This document shows positions 36,509 to 45,032 of a stretch of 64,000 nucleotides of DNA, piece by piece. A program made the translations under genes and the position numbers. Numbering within the stretch: position 1 is the stretch's first letter; each line of letters starts with the position of its first letter. A model generated the notes under the pieces. The model worked only from the letters and a program-made list of their open reading frames with translations. It was not told where the DNA came from and ran no database searches. This DNA is from Pseudomonas fluorescens. GTDB lineage: Bacteria; Pseudomonadota; Gammaproteobacteria; Pseudomonadales; Pseudomonadaceae. The stretch lies in contig NZ_CP038438.1 in NCBI RefSeq assembly GCF_004683905.1, positions 5,704,001-5,768,000 on the forward strand, given 5' to 3'.

Positions 36509-37705
36509 ATGTCCCTGCCTAGCCTGCGCCTCAAAGCCAACGCCGACCGTCGCCTGCGCAACGGCCACTTGTGGGTCTACAGCAACGAAATCGATGTGGC
36601 TGCCACGCCACTGCACGGCTTCAAGGCCGGCGATCAGGCGATCCTCGAAGCGGCCGGCGGCAAGTCGCTGGGCATCGTCGCCATGAGCCCGAACAACCTG
36701 ATCTGCGCTCGTCTGCTGTCGCGCGACATCAAACTGCCGCTGGACAAATCACTGCTGGTACATCGCCTGAACGTGGCCCTGTCGCTGCGCGAGCGCCTGT
36801 TCGACAAGCCGTTCTACCGCCTGGTCTACGGCGACTCCGACCTGCTGCCGGGCCTGGTGGTCGACCGTTTCGGCGACATCCTCGTGGTGCAGATCGCCTC
36901 GGCGACCATGGAAGCGCATAAAGATGACGTGATCGCCGCACTGACCCAGGTGCTCAAGCCAAGCGGCATTCTGTTCAAGAACGATTCCGCCGCCCGTGAT
37001 GCCGAAGGCCTCAACCGTTACGTCGAAACCGTGTTCGGCCTGGTGCCGGAGTGGGTCGCCCTGGAAGAGAACGGCGTGAAGTTCGAAGCGCCGGTCATTG
37101 GCGGCCAGAAAACCGGCTGGTTCTACGACCACCGCATGAACCGCGCCCGCCTCGCCCCTTACGCCAAGGGCAAACGCGTGCTCGACCTCTATAGCTACAT
37201 CGGTGGCTGGGGCGTGCAGGCTGCGGCGTTCGGTGCCAGCGAAGTGTTCTGCGTCGACGCGTCGGGCTTCGCCCTCGACGGCGTCGAGCGTAACGCCGCG
37301 CTGAACGGCTTCGCCGACAAGATGACCTGCATCGAAGGCGACGTCTTCGAAGCATTGAAGGAACTCAAGGCCAGCGAAGAACGTTTCGACGTGATCGTTG
37401 CCGACCCGCCAGCGTTCATCAAGCGCAAGAAAGACATGAAGAACGGTGAAGGCGCCTACCGTCGTCTGAACGAGCAAGCCATGCGCCTGCTGACCAAGGA
37501 CGGCATTCTGGTCAGCGCTTCGTGCTCGATGCACCTGCCGGAAGACGATCTGCAGAACATCCTGCTGACCAGCGCCCGTCACCTGGACCGCAACATCCAG
37601 ATGCTCGAACGCGGTGGTCAGGGCCCGGACCACCCGGTACACCCGGCCATCGCCGAGACTCGCTACATCAAGAGCATCACCTGCCGCCTGCTGCCTAACA
37701 GCTGA
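36509..37705 (+). CDS. rlmI: RlmI-type class I SAM-dependent 23S rRNA methyltransferase
   Basis: 398 residues from the ATG at 36509, preceded by CCGGAG. An N-terminal PUA domain (LRNGHLWVYSNEID...) precedes the methyltransferase domain with VLDLYSYIGGWGVQAAAFGA (motif I), VIVADPPAFIKRKKD (motif IV) and SASCSMHL (motif VI Cys). E. coli RlmI makes m5C1962 in 23S rRNA; the exact target here is inferred. Confidence 0.9.
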   Translation: MSLPSLRLKANADRRLRNGHLWVYSNEIDVAATPLHGFKAGDQAILEAAGGKSLGIVAMSPNNLICARLLSRDIKLPLDKSLLVHRLNVALSLRERLFDKPFYRLVYGDSDLLPGLVVDRFGDILVVQIASATMEAHKDDVIAALTQVLKPSGILFKNDSAARDAEGLNRYVETVFGLVPEWVALEENGVKFEAPVIGGQKTGWFYDHRMNRARLAPYAKGKRVLDLYSYIGGWGVQAAAFGASEVFCVDASGFALDGVERNAALNGFADKMTCIEGDVFEALKELKASEERFDVIVADPPAFIKRKKDMKNGEGAYRRLNEQAMRLLTKDGILVSASCSMHLPEDDLQNILLTSARHLDRNIQMLERGGQGPDHPVHPAIAETRYIKSITCRLLPNS

Positions 37706-37718
37706 TCGGCCCATGAAA

Positions 37719-37748
37719 CGGGGAGCCTGCGGGCTTCCCGTTGGCTTT
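37719..37748 (+). terminator. Probable rho-independent terminator of rlmI
   Basis: CGGGGAGCC-TGCG-GGCTTCCCG: 9-bp stem with one wobble pair, followed by TTGGCTTT. The T-tract is weak, so efficiency is uncertain. Confidence 0.65.
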
Positions 37749-37917
37749 ACGGCGATGCAATGTCGTCGAATTTCTTCCTCTTTCCTACAACTAACTTCCT
37801 ACATGCATGCAGGACATTTCCCTGCGCATTACATTTCAACATCTAATACTTACAAGTTTGCCCTTGCAGCACGCCCACTCCGACAAAATTAATAGAAATT
37901 TCCTACCCAAGTATCGC

Positions 37918-37945
37918 TTGCCAATAATTCATTACAACCTATTAT
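37918..37945 (+). promoter_or_regulatory. Sigma-70-like promoter of the peptide/SagB operon
   Basis: TTGCCA (37918-37923), 16-bp spacer, TATTAT (37940-37945). It is the best -35/-10 pair in the leader and would start transcription near 37952, about 50 nt before the small gene. Confidence 0.55.
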
Positions 37946-37950
37946 TAAGT

Positions 37951-37969
37951 TGTCACCACGACGGTGACA
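37951..37969. promoter_or_regulatory. Inverted repeat at the expected transcription start
   Basis: TGTCACC-ACGAC-GGTGACA: perfect 7-bp arms. Its position just after the -10 hexamer fits an operator or a 5'-end mRNA hairpin. No regulator gene is present in the cassette. Confidence 0.6.
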
Positions 37970-38000
37970 TTCACTCTCAATGAACAAGGAGTTCATACTT

Positions 38001-38072
38001 ATGAAAGCAATTACTCTGGAAACCAACCAAATCGCAAACCTGGCCTTCCTGGTTGCGCCTAAAGCCCGCTAA
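38001..38072 (+). CDS. Small peptide, candidate RiPP precursor (23 residues)
   Basis: A 23-codon gene starting MKAITLETNQ and ending AFLVAPKAR-stop. AAGGAG lies at 37986-37991, 9 nt before the ATG, among the strongest ribosome sites in the window. An in-frame ATG at 37980 would give 30 residues but lacks such a site. The peptide has an acidic/polar N-half (a possible leader) and a hydrophobic middle with a basic end (Lys21, Arg23). It has no Cys or Ser and only two Thr (5 and 8). It is followed after 7 nt by a strong hairpin and then the SagB-like gene. I do not recognise it as PqqA, a methanobactin or another named precursor. It could instead be a regulatory leader peptide. Confidence 0.72.
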   Translation: MKAITLETNQIANLAFLVAPKAR

Positions 38073-38079
38073 GTGAGCC

Positions 38080-38113
38080 AGAACGCTGGGGAGTGCCGGC
38101 ACCCCAGCGTTCT
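38080..38113 (+). promoter_or_regulatory. Stem-loop between the small peptide gene and the SagB-like gene
   Basis: AGAACGCTGGGG (38080-38091), a 10-nt loop, CCCCAGCGTTCT (38102-38113): a perfect 12-bp stem 7 nt after the peptide stop. No U-run follows, so it is more likely an mRNA-stabilising or attenuating structure than a full terminator. Such hairpins often let a precursor peptide be made in excess of the enzymes. Confidence 0.8.
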
Positions 38114-38143
38114 TCCGACCCGTTCCAGAGCGATGAACACAAC

Positions 38144-39217
38144 ATGCATATCAATCCCTATTTATTCATATTGCCGCGCACGCCCGGACAAATAGTCTGG
38201 AACTATAAAGACCACACCCAACATGAACTTGACCTGACTTACTCTTGTCGACTTGCACAACTTATCAATAACCCGGAACAGTTCGACAGACGCAACATAA
38301 TAGACTCACAACTTCTGAACGCGGGCATATTAACCGTTGCAAAAATAGACAGTCCGCCATGGGGCTGGGATGAATTGTCGAAGATTTATCATATTGGCAC
38401 CCAGAACATTCCCTGCGAACAGATACCCCAGAATATTCAAGAGTGGTCCAGGCAATACCTGAACCATTGCAGCGCGGTGCTGACTACACCGGCCCCCGCA
38501 CTAGATCGGTCGACACCTCAAGACGAACCTCGAATCGCCCTGCCCGCCTCCGCGGCCCTGACCGTTGCCAGCTTGGGCAATGTCCTGCGCCTGAGAAAAA
38601 CCTGCCGCTCTTTCACTGGCGCAGCGATCACCCTCAATGACGTCGGTACACTGCTGTACCTCTCGCTGGGCTTTCTTCGCCATCGCGACAATGACCGCGA
38701 CGAGAGCATCGCCGAGGGCCTCGGCGCCCGCCGCAGCAGTCCTTCAGGTGGCGGGTTGAATGCCTGTGAAGGATTTCTTCTGGCACGCAATATCGAGGGC
38801 CTCGAACCGGGTGTCTACGCCTACCACCCGGCAGAACACGCACTCAGCCGGGTCAATCCTTTGCCCGACCCCGCGCTGGGTCATTTGCTGGCGGGTCAGC
38901 ACTTCATCAATAACCTGCCACTGGGTCTGTTTATCACCGCTCGTTTCGACAAGCTCTGGTGGAAGTATGAACACTCACGCGCCTATCGCATGGCGTTTGT
39001 CGAGGCGGGTCATCTGTCGCAAACCTTTCAACTGGTGGCCACAGCGCTGGGCCTGGGAACGTGGCTGACCGGGGCATTCACCGACCGCCAGGTCGAAGCC
39101 CTGCTCAAACTCGAAGGCAGCGCTGAACAACCGTTGTTCTTTGTCGGCTGCGGCGCTAGCGACGGTCAGGCGATGTGTCAGGAAATGCGCGACCTGTTGC
39201 AGGAGACGCGCAAATGA
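38144..39217 (+). CDS. SagB-type FMN-dependent dehydrogenase
   Basis: 357 residues from the ATG at 38144 (MHINPYLF); an in-frame GTG at 38093 lies within the hairpin and is unlikely. The C-terminal nitroreductase domain (about 140-357) has RLRKTCRSF at its start and the SagB-dehydrogenase pattern SSPSGGGLNACEGFLLARNIEGLEPGVYAYHP. It also has the C-terminal LVATALGLGTWLTGAFTD and FFVGCG. SagB enzymes oxidise azolines to azoles on peptides with FMN; related ones act in other pathways. The first ~100 codons are about 45% GC while the catalytic part is above 60%. No YcaO gene is nearby. It overlaps the next gene by 4 bp. Confidence 0.88.
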   Translation: MHINPYLFILPRTPGQIVWNYKDHTQHELDLTYSCRLAQLINNPEQFDRRNIIDSQLLNAGILTVAKIDSPPWGWDELSKIYHIGTQNIPCEQIPQNIQEWSRQYLNHCSAVLTTPAPALDRSTPQDEPRIALPASAALTVASLGNVLRLRKTCRSFTGAAITLNDVGTLLYLSLGFLRHRDNDRDESIAEGLGARRSSPSGGGLNACEGFLLARNIEGLEPGVYAYHPAEHALSRVNPLPDPALGHLLAGQHFINNLPLGLFITARFDKLWWKYEHSRAYRMAFVEAGHLSQTFQLVATALGLGTWLTGAFTDRQVEALLKLEGSAEQPLFFVGCGASDGQAMCQEMRDLLQETRK

Positions 39218-40191
39218 GCGCATCAACCGTGGATCAGCCCGAAGCGCCAGAGTCCTGGGCGCTTCGATTCACCCTCGGCGACTGGAACAACCACGCTTCG
39301 GTACGCACCAGCCGGCACGACTACCAGTTGCCGGCAGACCTGCAGTTGCAACTGCAAACCCGCTTCTGGTTTCCGCCGGCATTCCTGCCGTATCTGTCCC
39401 ACCCGGCGATCGAAGCCGCAGGCAGCAAGGTCATGCATCGGCTGGCTGCCAACCACCTGGTGCACTTTCTCGACTACACCACGCTGCTGGAACACCGCAT
39501 CGTCAACCGCGCCGTGGAAACCATCGTCCACGGTGAGTTGCCCGCGCACATTCCGTCGAGGATGAAAACCGCCGCGCTGCAGCTCTATACCGACGAGGGT
39601 TATCACGCACTGTTCTCCCATCATCTGGCCGAACAGATCGCCGAACTGCATGGTTTCACCGGTCGTCAGCAGGTGCCGTTGCGCATCACCCGCCTGACCG
39701 GTCAGATCGCCCGAACGCCGGAGAGCAAACGCCCGCTGGCATGGTTTCTGCTCGGCTTCGTCTCCGAAACCATCATTGCCCGGGAGTTGCTGGATGTGTG
39801 TCGGGAAACGCTGGTCAGCAGCGTGAACGACATGCTGCGCGACCACCTCGCTGATGAAGCGCGCCACAGCCGTTTTTTTTCCGAGGTCTTTCACTACCTC
39901 TGGTTGACCCTGAACAGCCGCCAGCGCGCCTTTGCGGCCAGAACCTTGCTGGAGACCCTGGCGACCTTCTTCGAAGTCGACGAGCAATGGCTGCACCAAA
40001 GCCTGCGCCGCGCCGGCATTGGCGAAGGTGCGATCAAGGAAATCCTCGACAGCCTGACCAACGAACAGGCCAGCCGCCAGCGTGCCCGATCCGGAGCCAC
40101 GGCTACGCTTGCTGCACTCGAAAAAGCCGGATTCTTCGCGCTACCCAACAACCGCAAACTTTTCGCCAAGGCAGGACTGATCGATGCTTGA
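39214..40191 (+). CDS. AurF-like diiron oxygenase
   Basis: 325 residues from the ATG at 39214. A ferritin-like helical diiron protein with the ligand set Glu93, Glu128-x-x-His131 (DEGYH), Glu185 (FVSETII), His211, Glu215 and His218 (HLADEARH). This matches the seven-ligand spacing of AurF (p-aminobenzoate N-oxygenase) to within one residue. AurF-like enzymes hydroxylate amines or other substrates with O2. The substrate here is unknown; the peptide or a product made from it is my inference from context. It overlaps the exporter gene by 8 bp. Confidence 0.85.
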   Translation: MSASTVDQPEAPESWALRFTLGDWNNHASVRTSRHDYQLPADLQLQLQTRFWFPPAFLPYLSHPAIEAAGSKVMHRLAANHLVHFLDYTTLLEHRIVNRAVETIVHGELPAHIPSRMKTAALQLYTDEGYHALFSHHLAEQIAELHGFTGRQQVPLRITRLTGQIARTPESKRPLAWFLLGFVSETIIARELLDVCRETLVSSVNDMLRDHLADEARHSRFFSEVFHYLWLTLNSRQRAFAARTLLETLATFFEVDEQWLHQSLRRAGIGEGAIKEILDSLTNEQASRQRARSGATATLAALEKAGFFALPNNRKLFAKAGLIDA

Positions 40192-41416
40192 AGGAAGAAC
40201 GGTGGTAACGACCCGACAACGACGCGGGGCGGTCAGCCTGCTTTTGGCCATGGTGCTACTGGGGGTGTTTCCGCTGGACGTCCTGCTGCCGTCGTTCCCG
40301 GCGCTGGCCGAACACTTCGCCAGCACTCCGACCGACATCGCCCTGTCGATCAGCCTGTTCGCGGTGGGCATTGCCTTTGCCCAACTGTTGATCGGGCCGT
40401 TGTCCGACGTCATCGGGCGCAAGGGGTTACTGCTCGCCGGCATGGCTGTCTCGATCCTCGGCGCCATCGGCTGCGTAATGACCAGTGACTACATACTGTT
40501 CATGACTTTTCGCATCGTGCAGGCCATCGGTTGTGGCTGTTTCGTCCTGTCACAGGCGCTGGTGCAGGATCTGTTCGAGGGCGCAGAGCGCGATCGCCTG
40601 CGGATCCTGATGGTGACCGCCACCGGGATCTTCATCTCCATATCACCGCTGGCCGGAACCTTTCTGCAGGCGACCCTGGGCTGGCGTGGCAGCTTCTGGC
40701 TGTTCATCGCACTGGCGGCGGTGGTGTTGCTCAAGGCCTGGCTGTTTCTGGACGGCGGTCGGCCAGTCGCCAAGGGCACACCGCTCAACTTTCTCAGCGC
40801 CTATCGACGGGTGCTGGGGGATTTCGAGTTCGTCGGCTACTGGCTGATTTCGGCTTTCGCGTTCGCCTGCCACTTCTCGTTCATCGTCATTTCGCCATTG
40901 ATCTTCATGGATCAGTTGCAGCTGTCAGCCTACGACTTCTCGCTGATCCTGCTGATCTACGGTGCGGCGTATGTGACCGGCGGGATTGCCGCCACGCTGT
41001 TGAGCCGGCGCATCAGCTCTGCGCAACAGATCGTGGCCGGGTTGAGCCTGATTCTGCTGGCAGGGCTGGTGATGCTATTCCTGTCGCAGTACTTCGCACT
41101 CTCGCCCGTCACGGTATTGATCCCTATGCTGATCTGCACCGCCGGCACCACCATTGCACGCCCGGCCGCCACCTCACGCGCCATGGGCCTGTTCCCGGAG
41201 AACGCCGGTACTTCGGCCTCGGCAGGTAGCACGATCATCTTCATCTGCGGCGGGTTGATCAGTGCGCTGATCAGCCTGAGTCCAGGCAACCTGCAGGCCA
41301 CTCTCGGCTACTGTTTTGTCCTGCTGAGTTGCATCGCGCTGGCGCTGAACAAGAGGATCAGCCATCGCGCCAGCATTATCGAGAACGGCGCCGTCACGCC
41401 CTCTGGCAGCGATTGA
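40184..41416 (+). CDS. MFS transporter, Bcr/CflA drug-resistance type
   Basis: 410 residues with 12 predicted transmembrane helices. The loop 2-3 motif GPLSDVIGRKGLLLAGM (motif A) and the N-terminal FPLDVLLPSFPALAEHF typical of Bcr/CflA exporters are present. As the last gene of the cassette it is the natural candidate to export the product or give self-resistance. Confidence 0.9.
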   Translation: MLEGRTVVTTRQRRGAVSLLLAMVLLGVFPLDVLLPSFPALAEHFASTPTDIALSISLFAVGIAFAQLLIGPLSDVIGRKGLLLAGMAVSILGAIGCVMTSDYILFMTFRIVQAIGCGCFVLSQALVQDLFEGAERDRLRILMVTATGIFISISPLAGTFLQATLGWRGSFWLFIALAAVVLLKAWLFLDGGRPVAKGTPLNFLSAYRRVLGDFEFVGYWLISAFAFACHFSFIVISPLIFMDQLQLSAYDFSLILLIYGAAYVTGGIAATLLSRRISSAQQIVAGLSLILLAGLVMLFLSQYFALSPVTVLIPMLICTAGTTIARPAATSRAMGLFPENAGTSASAGSTIIFICGGLISALISLSPGNLQATLGYCFVLLSCIALALNKRISHRASIIENGAVTPSGSD

Positions 41417-41673
41417 GCCTGCCGGTCGTCATGCCATACGCACCGTCGGCACTGGAACAACACTTTGCGCCATTCCCTCCAGACGCCAGCGGTGTAGAAT
41501 CGGCTGATTCATCGCCATTCATCCCCCGGCGGGTTTATGAGCTCAGGCTGAGGCAAGCGGCGATCCCGCAAAGTCATCGGCAACATCCAGGACACACGGC
41601 CATTTCTGAGTGTTCCAGACGTCAATAGAAGCTCACTCCCTTTTGATACCTGATTAGCCGCCCGGAGTGCTCC
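41417..41673. other. Intergenic region between the exporter gene and ilvD
   Basis: 257 bp. It contains the right boundary of the cassette and must contain the ilvD promoter; GTGTAGAAT at 41492-41500 is a possible -10 but has no matching -35. No terminator or gene was recognised. Confidence 0.4.
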
Positions 41674-43515
41674 ATGCCAGATTACCGCTCGAAAACATCC
41701 ACCCACGGCCGCAACATGGCCGGCGCCCGCGCACTGTGGCGCGCCACCGGGATGAAAGATGACGACTTCAAGAAGCCGATCATCGCCATTGCCAACTCCT
41801 TCACCCAGTTCGTGCCGGGCCACGTGCACCTCAAAGACCTCGGTCAACTGGTTGCCCGGGAAATCGAACGCGCCGGTGGCGTAGCGAAAGAATTCAACAC
41901 CATCGCCGTGGATGACGGCATCGCCATGGGTCACGACGGCATGCTCTATTCGCTGCCGAGCCGCGAGATCATCGCCGACTCTGTCGAATACATGGTCAAC
42001 GCCCACTGCGCCGACGCCATCGTCTGCATCTCCAACTGCGACAAGATCACCCCGGGCATGTTGATGGCCGCTTTGCGCCTGAACATTCCGGTGATCTTCG
42101 TTTCCGGCGGCCCGATGGAAGCTGGCAAGACCAAACTCGCTTCCCACGGCCTCGACCTCGTCGACGCCATGGTGATCGCCGCCGACTCCAGCGCTTCTGA
42201 CGAGAAGGTTGCCGAGTACGAGCGCAGCGCCTGCCCGACCTGCGGTTCGTGCTCCGGCATGTTCACCGCCAACTCGATGAACTGCCTGACTGAAGCCCTC
42301 GGTCTCGCACTGCCGGGCAACGGTTCGACCCTCGCCACCCACAGCGACCGCGAACAACTGTTCCTGCAGGCCGGCCGCACCATCGTCGACCTGTGCAAGC
42401 GCTACTACGGCGAAAACGACGAATCCGTGCTGCCGCGCAACATCGCCAACTTCAAGGCGTTCGAGAACGCGATGATGCTCGACATCGCCATGGGCGGTTC
42501 GACCAACACCATCCTGCACCTGCTGGCTGCCGCCCAGGAAGCCGAGATCGATTTCGATCTGCGCGACATCGACCGTCTCTCGCGCAGCGTGCCGCAACTG
42601 TGCAAGGTCGCGCCGAACATCCAGAAGTACCACATGGAAGACGTGCACCGCGCTGGCGGCATCTTCAGCATCCTCGGTTCGCTGGCACGCGGCGGTCTGC
42701 TGCACACCGACCTGCCGACCGTGCACAGCCGCAGCATGGAAGAAGCCATCGCCAAGTGGGACATCACCCAGACCGACGATGAAGCCGTGCACCACTTCTT
42801 CAAGGCCGGCCCGGCGGGCATCCCGACCCAGACCGCGTTCAGCCAGTCGACTCGTTGGGAAACCCTGGATGACGACCGAGAAAACGGCTGCATCCGCAGC
42901 TTCGAACACGCCTACTCGAAAGAAGGCGGCCTGGCCGTGCTGTACGGCAACATCGCTCTCGACGGTTGCGTGGTAAAAACCGCCGGCGTCGACGAGTCGA
43001 TCCATGTCTTCGAAGGCAACGCGAAGATCTTTGAAAGCCAAGACAGCGCGGTGCGCGGCATCCTCGCCGACGAAGTGAAGGAAGGCGATATCGTCATCAT
43101 TCGCTACGAAGGCCCGAAAGGCGGCCCGGGCATGCAGGAAATGCTCTACCCGACCTCGTACCTGAAGTCCAAAGGTCTGGGCAAAGCTTGTGCGTTGCTC
43201 ACCGACGGTCGTTTCTCCGGCGGTACTTCCGGCTTGTCGATCGGCCACGCTTCGCCAGAGGCTGCGGCCGGTGGCGCGATCGGTCTGGTGCAGGACGGCG
43301 ACAAAGTGCTGATCGACATCCCGAACCGCTCGATCAACCTGTTGGTCAGCGATGAAGAACTGGCTGCGCGCCGGGTCGAACAGGACAAGAAAGGCTGGAA
43401 ACCGGTCGAGCAGCGTCCACGCAAAGTGACCACTGCGCTCAAGGCCTACGCCCTGCTGGCGACCAGCGCCGACAAGGGTGCGGTGCGTAACAAGGCGATG
43501 CTCGACGGGCTGTAA
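41674..43515 (+). CDS. ilvD: Dihydroxy-acid dehydratase
   Basis: 613 residues. It converts 2,3-dihydroxy-isovalerate and its homologue to 2-keto acids in valine/isoleucine synthesis. The Fe-S cluster Cys residues are in [13 protein letters not shown] and [27 protein letters not shown]-like [21 protein letters not shown] is at the C-terminal side. Complete and typical. Confidence 0.97.
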   Translation: MPDYRSKTSTHGRNMAGARALWRATGMKDDDFKKPIIAIANSFTQFVPGHVHLKDLGQLVAREIERAGGVAKEFNTIAVDDGIAMGHDGMLYSLPSREIIADSVEYMVNAHCADAIVCISNCDKITPGMLMAALRLNIPVIFVSGGPMEAGKTKLASHGLDLVDAMVIAADSSASDEKVAEYERSACPTCGSCSGMFTANSMNCLTEALGLALPGNGSTLATHSDREQLFLQAGRTIVDLCKRYYGENDESVLPRNIANFKAFENAMMLDIAMGGSTNTILHLLAAAQEAEIDFDLRDIDRLSRSVPQLCKVAPNIQKYHMEDVHRAGGIFSILGSLARGGLLHTDLPTVHSRSMEEAIAKWDITQTDDEAVHHFFKAGPAGIPTQTAFSQSTRWETLDDDRENGCIRSFEHAYSKEGGLAVLYGNIALDGCVVKTAGVDESIHVFEGNAKIFESQDSAVRGILADEVKEGDIVIIRYEGPKGGPGMQEMLYPTSYLKSKGLGKACALLTDGRFSGGTSGLSIGHASPEAAAGGAIGLVQDGDKVLIDIPNRSINLLVSDEELAARRVEQDKKGWKPVEQRPRKVTTALKAYALLATSADKGAVRNKAMLDGL

Positions 43516-43533
43516 GCGTCAATCGCAAAAACA

Positions 43534-43567
43534 AAAATGCCCGGCCAAAGTGCGGGGCATTTTTTTG
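43534..43567 (+). terminator. Rho-independent terminator of ilvD
   Basis: AAAATGCCC...GGGGCATTTTTTT: an A-tract, a stem of about 8 bp and a run of seven T directly after, 19 bp beyond the ilvD stop. Confidence 0.88.
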
Positions 43568-43596
43568 CCTGATCCAAAAACAATGAAGATCAAAAC

Positions 43597-43686
43597 TGTG
43601 GGAGCGGGCTTGCTCGCGAAAGCGGTCTACCGGTCAAAAAATCTCCCGCCTGACACTCCCTCTTCGCGAGCAAGCCCGCTCCCACA
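43597..43686. repeat. REP pair
   Basis: Inverted TGTGGGAGCGGGCTTGCTCG arms around an AT-rich centre. Between the convergent ilvD and the phosphorylcholine phosphatase gene. Confidence 0.94.
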
Positions 43687-43735
43687 AGGGACTGTCAGTG
43701 ATTCTGGAATCTAAGTTCCAACAGGGATTGGGGGC

Positions 43736-44791
43736 TTACTGGATTTCTTCAGGCTTGACGATCACCCAGTTCTTGTCCGCCGTCACCGGCAATCCTTCCT
43801 TGGCCTGCGCCGCTGCGTGTTTGGCCATCATGCCGTTGAGCTGGGTCATGTATTTGTCCTTGCGGTTGACCCACAAGTGAATGCCGCCCTTGGCTACATC
43901 CACATCGTGGAACAGCATGTAGCCGTCGCTGCTCGGTGTGTCGCCGCCCACCAGTACCGGTTTTTTCCACTCATCAATGTAGGTCAAGATCGCCGCGTGT
44001 TTGCCGGCCATCCAGGTTGCCGGGGTCCACAGGTACGGCGTCAACTCCAGACCGAGGTTGGCCTTCTCGTCATATTTGCCGGCGGTGATCTGCTTGCGCG
44101 CGGTCGTCAGCTCGCCGGTTTCGCGGTTCTTCAGCAACATGGTCACGCCGATCACGTTCTGCGGTTTGACGTTGTAGCCGTACTTCGGATCAGCCGCGAC
44201 CATGCGCACCAGCTCTTCTGAAGCGGCGGTCATCACGTAAACCTCGATGCCGTTCTCCATCAGCTTGTTGTACAGCTCTTGCTGGCCGGTGAAGATCTTC
44301 GGCGGGTTGACGTCGAGTTTCTTCACCACATCGCCTTCGTAGTAGGTCGCCGGCACCGGTTTGCCCGACGCCATCAGCTCATCGACGTAGCCCTTAAGTT
44401 CCTTGAGGGTAAAGCCGGAGAACACTTGCGCCACCCACGGGTAGCAGACCATGTCGTCGACTTCGCACAGGCGATAGTAGTAACTGAACAGGCTTTCCTT
44501 GTGGTCGGCTGTGTCCTTGAACGGCATCAGTTTCAGGGAGGGATCGAGTTTGTCGCGGGTGATCACGCCCTTGTTTTCCATGAACGGCAGCAACGACTCT
44601 TCGAGGTCGTAGCGGTAACTGGTGTTGTCCATGTCGAACACCGCGTAGTTACCTTTGTTGGCATTGGCGGCGATCATCGCGTCCAGTGCCTTGGCCTGAT
44701 CCGCCGGCCAGTGCTTCAGGTCGGTGGCGAATGCGTGAGCGGCCAAGCCCAATCCAAGAACCACAGCGAGCATTTTCGGTGCGAATTTCAT
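43736..44791 (-). CDS. pchP: Phosphorylcholine phosphatase PchP-like HAD hydrolase, exported
   Basis: 351 residues. A signal peptide (MLAVVLGLGLAAHAFA) is followed by a HAD domain. Motif I is FDMDNTSYR (nucleophile Asp), motif II VYVMTAAS and motif III/IV KPVLVGGDTPSSDGYML. Size, signal peptide and motif sequence fit P. aeruginosa PchP, which releases phosphate from phosphorylcholine in the periplasm. Assignment to PchP is by memory of the family. Confidence 0.82.
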   Translation of the reverse strand: MKFAPKMLAVVLGLGLAAHAFATDLKHWPADQAKALDAMIAANANKGNYAVFDMDNTSYRYDLEESLLPFMENKGVITRDKLDPSLKLMPFKDTADHKESLFSYYYRLCEVDDMVCYPWVAQVFSGFTLKELKGYVDELMASGKPVPATYYEGDVVKKLDVNPPKIFTGQQELYNKLMENGIEVYVMTAASEELVRMVAADPKYGYNVKPQNVIGVTMLLKNRETGELTTARKQITAGKYDEKANLGLELTPYLWTPATWMAGKHAAILTYIDEWKKPVLVGGDTPSSDGYMLFHDVDVAKGGIHLWVNRKDKYMTQLNGMMAKHAAAQAKEGLPVTADKNWVIVKPEEIQ

Positions 44792-45032
44792 CGGCGTTTT
44801 CTCCCTGACTGAAAGACATCGACGCTAACAAATAAGTGTGACAGTCCTCGTCTGTCAGCGACCGCTTACGTCTCCTCTACGCCAGTTGCATTGCCGAGAG
44901 CGACAAGCGCTTATTCCAAAAACGACGGACAACCTGCGATTTCGGTATTAATTCATTGGAAATCAAACTGTTAGGCTTGCCGGTTCGCAGTTGCCCCAGA
45001 AGGCGACTGGCACAAGTCTTATCGGAGTCTTC

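Larger units (their letters stand above)
37749..38000 (+). other. AT-rich leader region of the peptide/SagB/diiron cassette
   Basis: My count for 37801-38040 is about 40% GC, against about 60% in flanking core genes. The strand-plus reading frames in it are short and lack ribosome sites. It contains a promoter-like pair and an inverted repeat (separate entries). The sharp drop begins after the rlmI terminator and marks the left edge of an acquired cassette. Confidence 0.75.

Noticed and set aside
37614-37892. 92-codon plus-strand open frame running from the rlmI end into the leader region
   Set aside because: Starts inside rlmI in another frame, crosses its terminator and has no ribosome site; composition is not protein-like.
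38001-38072. Small peptide considered as PqqA (also ~23 residues)
   Set aside because: It lacks the conserved Glu-x-x-x-Tyr needed for PQQ, and no pqqB-E genes are nearby.
38093-38143. Upstream GTG start for the SagB-like protein
   Set aside because: It would translate through the hairpin and add 17 residues with no similarity to the family; the ATG at 38144 is preferred, although its ribosome site is weak.
41509-43248. 579-codon open frame antisense to ilvD
   Set aside because: Shadow frame produced by high third-position GC in ilvD.
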